64,000 bases of DNA from Streptomyces tropicalis (GCF_029269835.1 NZ_JARJBB010000011.1:124001-188000); one strand, 5' to 3'. Shown: positions 15,808-32,854, numbered from the stretch's first letter. Translations and numbers: made by a program. The notes: generated by a model not told the origin, from the sequence alone.

Positions 15808-17924
15808 TTGGCTACCTCCCCGGACATTCCGCGTGCATGGTGAATTCCAGCCTCTGCAGACCGTTCCACAAGGTCCTGCTGAGCATAGTCCGGCTCACTG
15901 CCAAGCCGATGAGTCCGACTCCATTCCTGAGCCAACGCGGTTAGCTGACCATTCCGGGATTGGAAATGGGAAATATTCTCCTCCTCCCCCTCCTCATCCA
16001 GCCTCTTCTGCTCGTCCTCCAGCCACTTGTCCGTGACGTAGTCGAAGCCCTCCTGGACGTTTCCGCTCACGACCGGGATGTAGCTGATCGCCTTGTCGAA
16101 GAGCGGCTTCGTTTCGAAGGCTGCGGTCTTCGGGTCGCCCTGGGCCTGGATGCGGGCCTCCTCCAGGAAGCCGACCGTGCGGCCGGCCCGGACCAGTGGC
16201 TCCGTGGACGTCGGGTGGTCGGCGTGGAGGTTCGAGACCATCGCCTGGTTGAGGCCGCCGTTCAGGGTGCCGTAGGCGTCCTTGTCCTTGGAGATCTGCT
16301 TGGTGACCTCGAACAGGTCGTCCTGCTTCAGGGGGGACCTCGCGATGTCGATCTCGCTCATCGACGCGTGCACCGTGGCGCCGTGGTTGACCAGCACGTC
16401 GGCCATCGGGCGGCGCAGCGACGCGGGCATGTCGTCGCCCTGCTCCGCGAGGTGGCCGAGGGCCGACCTGAGCACGGCGTCGTTCTGCCGGGTGTGGGCC
16501 ACGTAGTGCGCGTGCCGGTCGGAGGGGTCCAGGCCGGTCGCCGCCGCCTGGAGGGCCGCGCCGAATCCCGCGCGGTCGTCCCCGTCGAGGCCGACTCGGT
16601 ACTCGCCGCCCTTTCCGCCACCGCCGTGCTCGTGAAGGGTGACGTTCCAGTCGCGGTCCTTCATCAGGTACTTCATGCGGGCGTCGTCGCCCAGGTAGTG
16701 CGCCGCGGTGCCCGGGTCGCGGCTCATGATGCCGAGCGCTCCGTCGACCGGGTCGTTGGCGAACCAGCCGTCGCGCCGACCGGCGTACTCGCCCTTCAGC
16801 CTCCAGATTCCGGGCTCCCGCCTCTCCGCCGCGATCATGTCGTCGGTCAGGTCCTCCAGCATGGGCCGCCCGTAGCCGTGGCCCTTCCTCATCAGGGTGA
16901 CCAGCGACTGGTAGCCGACCGCCCGGTCCAGGCGGACGCCCTGCGCGTCGGTCGCGTACCGCTGCACGCCTGCGTGTCGCAGGTCCTCCCGCCAGTGCCG
17001 GTACCACCGCGCCCCGGTGTCCCTGGTGGCCGAGGCGAGCGTGTCCGCCAGCCCCGTCTCGACGGTCGCGTAGGCGGCCGCGCGAGCGCCGGGCCGGACG
17101 TGGACGAGGTCGTCGATTTCGTTGGTCAGCCTGATCGTGCCGGCCACTCCGAGGCCGTCCAGCAGGGTGCGGGAGAAGACCGGATCGCTGCTGTTGTCGC
17201 GGAAGGCGCGCTGCAGCGCGGCGAGTTCCCCGCCCGACAGGCGGCCGCCTCCGCTCAGCCGCGCCAGCAGCGTCCCGGCCTCCTCGGCCTCGTACCGCTC
17301 GATGTCTCCGGTGGCGCGGCCGTTGAAGCCGCGGCCGCCCGCCAGGACGTCCCCGTCGGCCACGACCGCCTTCAGCGCGATGCCGACACCCGCGTCCGCG
17401 TCCGCGACTGCCCGGACCACCTGGTCGATGCGGTCCTGCCACGCCTGTACGGACGTCCGCGCCCCGTGCGGGACGGCCCCGTGCGGGACGGCCCCATGCC
17501 ACACCGCTCCCTGCGGCCCGCCGCCGTGGTCCGGCCCCGCCTGCGCCCCCGGGGGCGGAACGGGCTCCCTGCGGCTCACCACCCCGCGGTCCGACACCGT
17601 CATCCCCGCGTCGACGGCGTCCTGCCGGGTGCTCCGCAGCCGTTTCTGCAGCCCCGCGAGCTGCGTGTGGGCGTCGCGGAGCAGCGAGGCGACGGCCTTC
17701 GCCTCGGTCTGCGCGTACTGGAACTCCTTGAGCGTGACGTGGAAGCGGGTGTTCGCCGCGTCGGCGCTCAGGCCCACCCACGACGGGCCCATGGTGATGC
17801 GGTGGACGTCGTGGCGGTAGGCCGTCTCCTGTTTCCCGAACTCGCCCGCCATCCCCTCCCAGCGGGCGGCCGCGGTGGTCAGCGCGGTGAGGTCGGTGGT
17901 CATGATCTCGTGGTACGTCGGCAT
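15804..17924 (-). CDS. Large WXG-like protein with unknown C-terminal region (candidate ESX substrate)
   Basis: 706 aa. The frame is open to 18503, but the start at 17924 (MPTYHEIMTTDLTALTTAAA) matches the usual beginning of Streptomyces WXG-type proteins, and the upstream part is a shadow of the 148-aa gene. Residues 8-110 are helical with a WXG turn (W49-V-G51 in MGPSWVGLSADAANTRF), then a coiled segment (AKAVASLLRDAHTQLAGL). A variable Pro/Gly/His stretch at ~135-155 follows, then a ~450-residue mostly helical domain (~175-640; SRDPGTAAHYLGDDARMKYL, DRDWNVTLHE, DMPASLRRPMADVL) that resembles a large uncharacterised Streptomyces family (possibly DUF6571; not verified). No toxin motif was seen. 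The last ~55 residues are encoded by lower-G+C DNA. Confidence 0.85.
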   Translation of the reverse strand: MPTYHEIMTTDLTALTTAAARWEGMAGEFGKQETAYRHDVHRITMGPSWVGLSADAANTRFHVTLKEFQYAQTEAKAVASLLRDAHTQLAGLQKRLRSTRQDAVDAGMTVSDRGVVSRREPVPPPGAQAGPDHGGGPQGAVWHGAVPHGAVPHGARTSVQAWQDRIDQVVRAVADADAGVGIALKAVVADGDVLAGGRGFNGRATGDIERYEAEEAGTLLARLSGGGRLSGGELAALQRAFRDNSSDPVFSRTLLDGLGVAGTIRLTNEIDDLVHVRPGARAAAYATVETGLADTLASATRDTGARWYRHWREDLRHAGVQRYATDAQGVRLDRAVGYQSLVTLMRKGHGYGRPMLEDLTDDMIAAERREPGIWRLKGEYAGRRDGWFANDPVDGALGIMSRDPGTAAHYLGDDARMKYLMKDRDWNVTLHEHGGGGKGGEYRVGLDGDDRAGFGAALQAAATGLDPSDRHAHYVAHTRQNDAVLRSALGHLAEQGDDMPASLRRPMADVLVNHGATVHASMSEIDIARSPLKQDDLFEVTKQISKDKDAYGTLNGGLNQAMVSNLHADHPTSTEPLVRAGRTVGFLEEARIQAQGDPKTAAFETKPLFDKAISYIPVVSGNVQEGFDYVTDKWLEDEQKRLDEEGEEENISHFQSRNGQLTALAQEWSRTHRLGSEPDYAQQDLVERSAEAGIHHARGMSGEVAK

Positions 17925-17977
17925 GCCCGCCTGTCCGTCCCGTTCCCGTCCCGTTCCCGTGCCGTTCCCGTGCCGCG

Positions 17978-18424
17978 TCAGAAGCGGTCGAGCGCCGACG
18001 TCCGGCGCAGTGTCGAGCCGACCGCGAGATCCGTGCCGGTCAGCACCCTGTGCGTGTCCCTGAGGGCGCCCTTGTCCGCGCCGAGCCGGTCCATCAGGTT
18101 CTTCACCTGGTCGCCCCAGGTGCGGTGCGTGCGCGCCAGCGCCGCCGAGGTCAGCCAGCCGTCCCCGTCCCGCGCGCCGAACGCCCGCACGGCGGACCCG
18201 GTGTCCTCGTCCGCCCACTCCCCCGCGCGCCGGGTTCCCGGTTCGATGCGGTCCTCGATGGCCTGCGCCGCGGCACGCTTCTCGGCCGGCGAGGACGCGA
18301 GGTCCGGCGACACCCGCGCGCCGGGTCCTCCGGTGGCTCCGGATCCTCCCGGTACCTCGGGTCCGCCGGGGACGCCCGCCGCCCCGGCGCCCCTGCCGAA
18401 GCCACCACCTGATCCGTGGGTCAC
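17978..18424 (-). CDS. First gene of the ESX-like cassette: Gly-rich small helical protein
   Basis: 148 aa, GTG start at 18424 behind a purine-rich stretch. The first ~38 residues are Gly/Pro/Ala-rich (GAAGVPGGPEVPGGSG), then helices at ~47-65 and ~90-130 with a W103-G104 turn (ALARTHRTWGDQVKNLMDRL). It ends 53 bp before the 706-aa gene starts. It may be the WXG100-like secretion partner of that protein. No database family is recognised. Confidence 0.7.
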   Translation of the reverse strand: MTHGSGGGFGRGAGAAGVPGGPEVPGGSGATGGPGARVSPDLASSPAEKRAAAQAIEDRIEPGTRRAGEWADEDTGSAVRAFGARDGDGWLTSAALARTHRTWGDQVKNLMDRLGADKGALRDTHRVLTGTDLAVGSTLRRTSALDRF

Positions 18425-18523
18425 CGCCCACCACCGCCCTCCGCCGCGCCGGGTCCCGGTCAGCCCTCCAGAACATCAACTTCCCGGCGGGCGGGTCCGT
18501 CACGGTGCCCTTTCACCGTCCGG

Positions 18524-18558
18524 TGTTGACACCCCCTCGTTGACACCGCTCGTTGACG
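18524..18558. repeat. Three spaced TTGAC repeats upstream of the cassette
   Basis: TTGACA at 18526-18531 and 18540-18545 and TTGACG at 18553-18558 on the plus strand (GTCAA on the minus strand), about one helical turn apart, in the region where the promoter of the minus-strand cassette must lie. They could be a regulator binding array. No plus-strand gene follows to make them -35 boxes. Confidence 0.35.
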
Positions 18559-18600
18559 CCCGCGCGACGAGGCCCCCGCAGAGACCCCGTACACGACGAA

Positions 18601-18632
18601 GAGGCCCGCACGACCGAAGTCGTGCGGGCCTC
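18601..18632 (-). terminator. tuf terminator
   Basis: Arms 18601-18614 and 18619-18632 form a perfect 14-bp GC-rich stem with a CGAA loop, 48 nt after the tuf stop codon. It ends the str operon transcript. Confidence 0.8.
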
Positions 18633-18680
18633 CTCAGGCCATTGACCCTCTCAGGTCAGTCGACCCTCAAGCGAGTGGAC

Positions 18681-19874
<1,194 letters not shown>

Positions 19875-19953
19875 TGGGTTCCTCCTGTGGAGTGGTTCTG
19901 TACGCCTTACTTCATCGGCGCCAGGTGATCTTTGCTGGATGGCCCGGATCCCC

Positions 19954-19996
19954 GGGGCACTCCGCCGGATTCCGGATGGAATCCGGGGAATGCCCC
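19954..19996 (-). promoter_or_regulatory. Long imperfect stem-loop in the fusA-tuf spacer
   Basis: A 9-bp inner stem (19965-19973 with 19978-19986, 4-nt loop) continues outwards through 3 and then 6 further base pairs (19954-19959 with 19991-19996), broken by one mismatch and one bulged base. It lacks a T-run. Placement suggests a partial terminator or a processing site that sets the EF-G to EF-Tu ratio. Confidence 0.5.
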
Positions 19997-20039
19997 TCGA
20001 GGTTCCGGCGTCAAGCCTAAGGGCTGGAACTCGGGTGAG

Positions 20040-22166
20040 TTACTCGCCCTTGGCCTTCGCGATGATCTCCTCGGCGACGTTCCGGGGAACCTCGGCGTAG
20101 GAGTCGAACTGCATCGAGTAGCTTGCGCGACCCGAGGTCTTGCTGCGGAGGTCTCCGACGTAGCCGAACATCTCCGAGAGGGGCACGAGGCCCTTCACGA
20201 CGCGGGCACCGGCCCGCTCCTCCATGGCCTGGATCTGGCCACGGCGGGAGTTGATGTCGCCGATGACCTCACCCATGTAGTCCTCGGGCGTGGTGACCTC
20301 GACGGCCATCATCGGCTCGAGCAGCACGGGGCTGGCCTTGCGCGCGGCCTCCTTGAAGGCCTGCGAGCCGGCGATCTTGAAGGCGAGCTCGGAGGAGTCG
20401 ACCTCGTGGTAGCCACCGTCGATGAGCGTGACGCGGACGCCCGTCATCTCGTAGCCGGCGAGGATGCCGAACTGCATGGCCTCCTGCGCACCGGCGTCGA
20501 CCGAAGGGATGTACTCCTTCGGGATGCGGCCACCGGTCACCTTGTTCACGAACTCGTACGAGGCGTCGCCGCCCTCGATCGGCTCGATCGCGATCTGCAC
20601 CTTGGCGAACTGACCGGTACCACCGGTCTGCTTCTTGTGGGTGTAGTCCACGCGCTCGACGGCCTTGCGGATCGTCTCGCGGTAGGCGACCTGGGGCTTG
20701 CCGACGTTGGCCTCGACCTTGAACTCACGGCGCATGCGGTCGACCAGCACCTCGAGGTGCAGCTCGCCCATACCGCCGATGATGGTCTGGCCGGTCTCCT
20801 CGTCCGAGTGGACCTGGAAGGAGGGGTCCTCCTCCGCGAGACGCTGGATGGCGACACCCAGCTTCTCCTGGTCACCCTTGGACTTGGGCTCGATGGCGAC
20901 CTGGATCACCGGCGCCGGGAAGTCCATGGACTCCAGGATCACCGGGGACTTGTCGTCCGAGAGCGTCTCACCGGTGGTGGTCTGCTTCAGGCCCATGACG
21001 GCGACGATGTCGCCGGCGCCCACCGACTCGATCTCCTCACGCTTGTTCGCGTGCATGCGGTAGATCTTGCCGATGCGCTCCTTCTTGCCCTTGACGGAGT
21101 TCAGCACCGCGGTGCCGGACTCCAGGCGGCCCGAGTAGACCCGGACGAAGGTGAGCTTGCCCAGGTGCGGGTCGCTCATGATCTTGAACGCGAGGGCGGA
21201 CAGCGGCTCGTCGTCCGACGGCTTGCGCTTGACGACCAGCTCGGGGTCCTTCACGTCGTGGCCCTCGATGGCCTCGACGTCGAGCGGGGTCGGCAGGTAG
21301 CGCACGACCGCGTCGAGCAGGGGCTGGACGCCCTTGTTCTTGAACGCGGTGCCGCAGAACACCGGGGTGACCGTGGTGTCGCTGGACTTGCCGGACGCGA
21401 TGGTGATGCGACGGATCGCCGCGTACAGCTGCTCCTCGGTGGGCTCCTCGCCCTCCAGGAACAGCTCCATCAGCTCCTCGTCGTTCTCCGCGACGGCCTC
21501 GATCAGCTTGCCGCGCCACTCCTCGGCAGCCTCGGTGTGCGTGGCCGGGATGTCGACGGTGTCGTACATCTCGCCCTTCGCCGCCTCGGCGGACCACACG
21601 AGCGCCTTCATGCGGACCAGGTCCACGACGCCCTTGAAGTCGGCCTCGGCGCCGATCGGAAGCTGCATGACGAGCGGCTGGGCGCCCAGGCGGTCCGAGA
21701 TCATGTCCACGCAGCGGTGGAACTCGGCGCCGGTACGGTCCAGCTTGTTCACGAAGCAGATGCGCGGCACGCCGTAACGGTCGGCCTGACGCCACACCGT
21801 CTCGGACTGCGGCTCGACACCGGCGACACCGTCGAACACGGTCACGGCACCGTCGAGCACACGCAGGGAGCGCTCCACCTCGACGGTGAAGTCGACGTGA
21901 CCCGGGGTGTCGATGATGTTGATCGTGTAGTCGTTGTTCTCGAGCGGCCAGTGGCAGGTGGTCGCAGCAGACGTGATCGTGATGCCACGCTCCTGCTCCT
22001 GCTCCATCCAGTCCATCGTGGCAGCGCCGTCGTGGACCTCACCGATCTTGTACGAGACACCGGTGTAGAACAGGATCCGCTCGGTCGTCGTCGTCTTGCC
22101 CGCGTCGATGTGGGCCATGATCCCGATGTTGCGGACCTTGGCCAGGTCAAGTGAAGTGGTAGCCAT
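20040..22166 (-). CDS. fusA: Translation elongation factor EF-G
   Basis: 708 aa GTPase catalysing ribosomal translocation. AHIDAGKTTTTERIL (~19-33), DTPGHVDFTVEVERSL and NKLDRTGAEF are the G motifs. Domains III-V are complete (EYIPSVDAGAQEAM; RASYSMQFDSYAEVP near the end). It follows rpsG by 39 nt. No fusidic-acid-type change can be judged by eye. Confidence 0.99.
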   Translation of the reverse strand: MATTSLDLAKVRNIGIMAHIDAGKTTTTERILFYTGVSYKIGEVHDGAATMDWMEQEQERGITITSAATTCHWPLENNDYTINIIDTPGHVDFTVEVERSLRVLDGAVTVFDGVAGVEPQSETVWRQADRYGVPRICFVNKLDRTGAEFHRCVDMISDRLGAQPLVMQLPIGAEADFKGVVDLVRMKALVWSAEAAKGEMYDTVDIPATHTEAAEEWRGKLIEAVAENDEELMELFLEGEEPTEEQLYAAIRRITIASGKSSDTTVTPVFCGTAFKNKGVQPLLDAVVRYLPTPLDVEAIEGHDVKDPELVVKRKPSDDEPLSALAFKIMSDPHLGKLTFVRVYSGRLESGTAVLNSVKGKKERIGKIYRMHANKREEIESVGAGDIVAVMGLKQTTTGETLSDDKSPVILESMDFPAPVIQVAIEPKSKGDQEKLGVAIQRLAEEDPSFQVHSDEETGQTIIGGMGELHLEVLVDRMRREFKVEANVGKPQVAYRETIRKAVERVDYTHKKQTGGTGQFAKVQIAIEPIEGGDASYEFVNKVTGGRIPKEYIPSVDAGAQEAMQFGILAGYEMTGVRVTLIDGGYHEVDSSELAFKIAGSQAFKEAARKASPVLLEPMMAVEVTTPEDYMGEVIGDINSRRGQIQAMEERAGARVVKGLVPLSEMFGYVGDLRSKTSGRASYSMQFDSYAEVPRNVAEEIIAKAKGE

Positions 22167-22205
22167 AAGGCTTCAGTCTTCTCTCGGTCTCGATGTGGGT
22201 AGCGA

Positions 22206-22676
22206 CTACCAGCGGTAGTGCGCGAAGGCCTTGTTGGACTCGGCCATTTTGTGGGTGTCCTCGCGCTTCTTCACAGCGGCACCGAGGCCGTTGGAGGCGT
22301 CGAGAAGCTCGTTGAGCAGACGCTCGGTCATGGTCTTCTCGCGACGGGCGCGGGAGTAACCGACCAGCCAGCGCAGCGCGAGCGTGTTGGCACGACCGGG
22401 CTTGACCTCGATCGGAACCTGGTACGTCGCACCACCGACACGGCGGGACTTGACCTCGAGGGTCGGCTTGATGTTCTCCAGCGCGCGCTTCAGCGTGATG
22501 ACCGGGTCGTTGCTGGTCTTCTCGCGCAGGCCCTCCATGGCGCCGTACACGATGCGCTCGGCGGTGGAGCGCTTGCCGTTCAGCAGCACCTTGTTGATGA
22601 GCGACGTGACAAGAGGAGAACCGTAGACCGGGTCGATGATGACCGGGCGCTTCGGGGCAGGGCCCTTACGAGGCAT
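22206..22676 (-). CDS. rpsG: 30S ribosomal protein S7
   Basis: 156 aa. Begins MPRKGPAPKRPVIIDPVYGS; the RNA-binding core GGATYQVPIEVKPGRANTLA is intact. S7 nucleates the 30S head and can act as repressor of the str operon in E. coli. It starts 2 nt after rpsL. Confidence 0.98.
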   Translation of the reverse strand: MPRKGPAPKRPVIIDPVYGSPLVTSLINKVLLNGKRSTAERIVYGAMEGLREKTSNDPVITLKRALENIKPTLEVKSRRVGGATYQVPIEVKPGRANTLALRWLVGYSRARREKTMTERLLNELLDASNGLGAAVKKREDTHKMAESNKAFAHYRW

Positions 22677-22678
22677 TC

Positions 22679-23050
22679 TTACTTCTCCTTCTTGGCGCCG
22701 TAGCGGCTGCGGGCCTGCTTGCGGTTCTTGACACCCTGGGTGTCGAGGGAGCCGCGGATGATCTTGTAGCGAACACCGGGCAGGTCCTTCACACGGCCGC
22801 CGCGCACGAGCACGATGGAGTGCTCCTGCAGGTTGTGTCCCTCACCCGGAATGTAAGCGGTGACCTCGATCCCGCTGGTCAGACGCACACGCGCGACCTT
22901 ACGCAGGGCCGAGTTCGGCTTCTTCGGGGTGGTCGTGAACACACGCGTGCAGACGCCACGACGCTGGGGCGAACCCTCGAGTGCGGGCGTCTTGTTCTTC
23001 TCGACCTTGTCCTGCCGGCCCTTCCGGACCAGCTGCTGGATCGTAGGCAC
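22679..23050 (-). CDS. rpsL: 30S ribosomal protein S12
   Basis: 123 aa, GTG start at 23050 (PTIQQLVRKGRQDK) behind GGAGAA; the frame extends far upstream but without similarity. S12 is the decoding-centre protein. The residues that mutate to streptomycin resistance are wild type, K43 in TTPKKPNSALR and K88 in GGRVKDLPGVRYK. First gene of the str operon. Confidence 0.98.
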   Translation of the reverse strand: MPTIQQLVRKGRQDKVEKNKTPALEGSPQRRGVCTRVFTTTPKKPNSALRKVARVRLTSGIEVTAYIPGEGHNLQEHSIVLVRGGRVKDLPGVRYKIIRGSLDTQGVKNRKQARSRYGAKKEK

Positions 23051-23243
23051 TACTTCTCCGGTTTCTGTGTGCCGAATGGTGAAGCTAACCTGGAACGTCA
23101 CCGACCCACGCGGTCGGGTGTGTCGAATCCTGCAAGTCCCGCCGAGAGGCGGAAAGTAGCGCGGATTGCGGTGTCCGATGGCGGCTCCCCATGCGGTTGA
23201 AGGCACGCACGAGGGCCAGGGCACACCCCAGGCACAAGGTCTG
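23051..23243 (-). promoter_or_regulatory. str operon leader
   Basis: About 190 bp of likely untranslated leader between the candidate promoter and the rpsL start. Nothing else recognisable; the rpsL frame remains open through part of it but shows no conserved extension. Confidence 0.5.
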
Positions 23244-23272
23244 AGCGTACCTACCTCATGGACTCCGGTCAA
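23244..23272 (-). promoter_or_regulatory. Candidate str operon promoter
   Basis: TTGACC (23267-23272) and TACGCT (23244-23249) on the minus strand with an exact 17-nt spacer, about 195 nt upstream of rpsL, preceded by an A/T-rich stretch (ATTTGTTT). A good housekeeping sigma (HrdB-type) match. Confidence 0.65.
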
Positions 23273-23671
23273 AACAAATGGAGCCCACCCCGACACGCCG
23301 GACTTGTCCGGGTTCCTCTTCCGCACCGATTCGCCACGGTTTCACTCCGGTTCCGTTCCGCAGAGGATGACGGCCCGTGGCCCGTCCGGCACTCCGCGCC
23401 ACGGGCCGGAAGACGCCCGGAAACGCCGGGCCCACCTCTTCGCGCAGGCGGGCCGGCAGCCGTCCCGGCGGGCCCTGGGAGCCGCGGGAGCCGTACCGCG
23501 GCGGCCGGCGGACCGGCACCGCGCCCCGGCGGCCGACGCCCCCGTCACGCGCCCCACACGGACCGCGGCCACATGCCGCACCCACCCGCGGACCGCGCCC
23601 GCGGGCCGCGGCGATCCGGACGGCGGGCCCGCACCGGACGGCGGGCCCCGCACGGACGTCGTCCGGACACG
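23273..23671. other. Non-coding stretch between the str promoter and the rpoC terminator
   Basis: About 400 bp, very G+C-rich from 23380 onward, with several long open frames on both strands that are composed almost entirely of Arg, Ala, Gly and Pro and resemble no protein. No gene, RNA or repeat family is recognised here. Confidence 0.5.
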
Positions 23672-23711
23672 CCGAGGGGCGGCCACCCCTCCCGGGATGA
23701 CCGCCCCTCGG
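23672..23711 (-). terminator. rpoC terminator
   Basis: Arms 23672-23682 and 23701-23711 form a perfect 11-bp stem with an 18-nt loop, 13 nt after the rpoC stop codon. Confidence 0.7.
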
Positions 23712-23724
23712 TCAAGCTGCTCGC

Positions 23725-27624
<3,900 letters not shown>

Positions 27625-27685
27625 TATGCGTCAATCCCTCTCAGTGTTCGTTAAGTCTGTGGTCTGAAACGGGGGCCTGGGGGTC

Positions 27686-27716
27686 GGCGGGGCCCTGATC
27701 GCTCAGGGCGCCCGCC
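27686..27716 (-). promoter_or_regulatory. Hairpin in the rpoB-rpoC spacer
   Basis: GCCCTGA/TCAGGGC (27692-27698 with 27703-27709, 4-nt loop) extended by a GGCGG/CCGCC pairing outside with one extra base. It starts 10 nt after the rpoB stop. No T-tract; it may be an RNA-processing or stability element. Confidence 0.45.
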
Positions 27717-27725
27717 GGACTCCCG

Positions 27726-31211
<3,486 letters not shown>

Positions 31212-31394
31212 GAGGGGGTCCTTCCGAGGGCTCGGACTCACTACGCGCGTGCCGGTCCCTTGCCGCCGCACCCGGACAGGCTGTGTCCAGTCTGACTAAA
31301 AGGCCAGGTCAGGGCTCATCCGGTCATCGATGCTGAGGCGAGGGCATGCCCCTGGTGACGGGCAGGGGACAGCTAACAGGCAGCGCAAAGGGTC

Positions 31395-31423
31395 AGTGTA
31401 GCCACTTGGCACACTGATGTCCA
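31395..31423 (-). promoter_or_regulatory. Candidate rpoB promoter
   Basis: TGGACA (31418-31423) and TACACT (31395-31400) on the minus strand with an exact 17-nt spacer, giving a leader of about 180 nt before the TTG start of rpoB. A strong match to the vegetative Streptomyces consensus. Confidence 0.75.
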
Positions 31424-31712
31424 GTGCGGGTTTTCGCGACCCTCGTTGTCGTCAACGTCTGCGGCCTGCCTGCCCTCAACGCACGTTGATACTGCCCTCT
31501 TCGCCGTCGATCCATGCCTCGGTTCCGGATCCTTGTGACGACGCGTCCTGAGAATTGCGCGCTGCGTGCGGTTCGTCAAGGCCCCCCAGCCCAAACCGGA
31601 TGCTGCGATCGTCACTTGCAGCCTGCCACCAGGGGCGCTCGGGGCACAACGATGATCACCATACCCCTCCCGTCCGCGGGAGCAAGGGAGCCACCGCCGA
31701 CCCCTCCGAACG
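31424..31712. other. rplL-rpoB spacer, upstream part
   Basis: About 290 bp between the rplL terminator and the rpoB promoter. No gene recognised; the short open frames on either strand have no family similarity. It may hold further promoter or regulator sites. Confidence 0.45.
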
Positions 31713-31750
31713 CCGAAGAGCGACCACCCGGATGGATGATCGCTCTTCGG
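31713..31750 (-). terminator. rplL terminator or attenuator
   Basis: Arms 31713-31723 and 31740-31750 form a perfect 11-bp stem with a 16-nt loop, about 67 nt after the rplL stop codon. In many bacteria partial termination here adjusts ribosomal protein to RNA polymerase ratios. Confidence 0.65.
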
Positions 31751-31817
31751 TGCGTTCGCGTTACAGCCCTAGTGGGCCGTCGCCGGCGCGCAGGAGTCGG
31801 AGAGACTCCGAAAGGTC

Positions 31818-32207
31818 TTACTTGACCTCGACGGAGGCGCCGGCGCCCTTGAGGGACTCGGCGGCCTTCTCGGCGGCGTCCTTGGCGACCTTCTCGAGGA
31901 CGGGCTTCGGGGCACCGTCGACGAGGTCCTTGGCCTCCTTCAGACCCAGCGAGGTCAGCTCACGCACGACCTTGATGACCTGGATCTTCTTGTCGCCGGC
32001 GCCGGTGAGGATGACGTCGAACTCGTCCTTCTCCTCGACGGCCTCGGCGGCAGCGCCACCGGCGGCACCGCCGGCCATGACGACCGGGGCGGCAGCGGCA
32101 GCGGTGACGTCGAACTTGTCCTCGAAGGCCTTCACGAACTCGGAGAGCTCGATGAGGGTCATCTCCTCGAACTGGGCAAGCAGCTCGTCCTGGGTGAGCT
32201 TCGCCAT
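31818..32207 (-). CDS. rplL: 50S ribosomal protein L7/L12
   Basis: 129 aa, start MAKLTQDELLAQFEEMTLIE at 32207. N-terminal dimerisation domain, Ala/Gly-rich hinge (~42-62) and C-terminal factor-binding domain (KIQVIKVVRELTSLGLKEAK). Forms the flexible stalk with L10 that recruits EF-Tu and EF-G. It lies 116 nt after rplJ. Confidence 0.98.
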   Translation of the reverse strand: MAKLTQDELLAQFEEMTLIELSEFVKAFEDKFDVTAAAAAPVVMAGGAAGGAAAEAVEEKDEFDVILTGAGDKKIQVIKVVRELTSLGLKEAKDLVDGAPKPVLEKVAKDAAEKAAESLKGAGASVEVK

Positions 32208-32323
32208 GATGGCGGTCCTTCCACTCAATCGGCGGGTGCCGGATGTACTGGATAAGGCGGGCGTACGTCGGCCCGCTGAGACCCGTGCCGCGTCAGGCGG
32301 CGCGGATCAGAAAGCGAGCCGAG

Positions 32324-32854
32324 TTACTCGGCACCGCCCTGCTCGTCCTGCTTGGCGCGCAGCGCGTCCACGGTGCGGACGAGCTTCGACGGCAGCGCCT
32401 GGAAGACGGAGGCAGCCTGGGACTGCTTCGCCTTGAAGGCACCGGCCAGCTTGGAGAGCAGAACCTCGCGGGACTCGAGGTCCGCAAGCTTCTTGATCTC
32501 GTCGGCGGACAGCGCCTTGCCGTCAAGGACACCGCCCTTGATGACGAGATTGGGGTTGTCCTTGGCGAAGTCACGGAGACCCTTCGCCGACACCACCGGG
32601 TCACCGGTGACGAAGGCGACCGCCGTCGGACCAGCGAAGAGCTGGTCGTCCAGCGTGATCCCGGCCTCGTTGGCCGCAATCTTGGTCAGCGTGTTCTTCA
32701 CCACGGCGTACTGGGCGTTCTCACCGAGCGACCGGCGCAGCGTCTTGAGCTGCGCCACGGTGAGACCGCGGTACTCGGTCAGCACGGCGGCGTTGGAGCT
32801 GCGGAACTTGTCCGTCAGCTCGGCAACCGCGGCAGCCTTGTCGGGCCTCGCCAT
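32324..32854 (-). CDS. rplJ: 50S ribosomal protein L10
   Basis: 176 aa, start MARPDKAAAVAELTDKFRSS at 32854; the frame continues upstream but only through the leader. TEYRGLTVAQLKTLRRSL is the family core, and the C-terminal helix binding L7/L12 dimers is present. L10 with L12 represses its own mRNA in other bacteria by binding the leader. Confidence 0.98.
   Translation of the reverse strand: MARPDKAAAVAELTDKFRSSNAAVLTEYRGLTVAQLKTLRRSLGENAQYAVVKNTLTKIAANEAGITLDDQLFAGPTAVAFVTGDPVVSAKGLRDFAKDNPNLVIKGGVLDGKALSADEIKKLADLESREVLLSKLAGAFKAKQSQAASVFQALPSKLVRTVDALRAKQDEQGGAE

Noticed and set aside
17925..18503. Upstream extension of the 706-aa WXG gene
   Set aside because: The extra ~193 residues overlap the 148-aa gene in another frame and are Arg/Gly shadow sequence; the start at 17924 matches related proteins.
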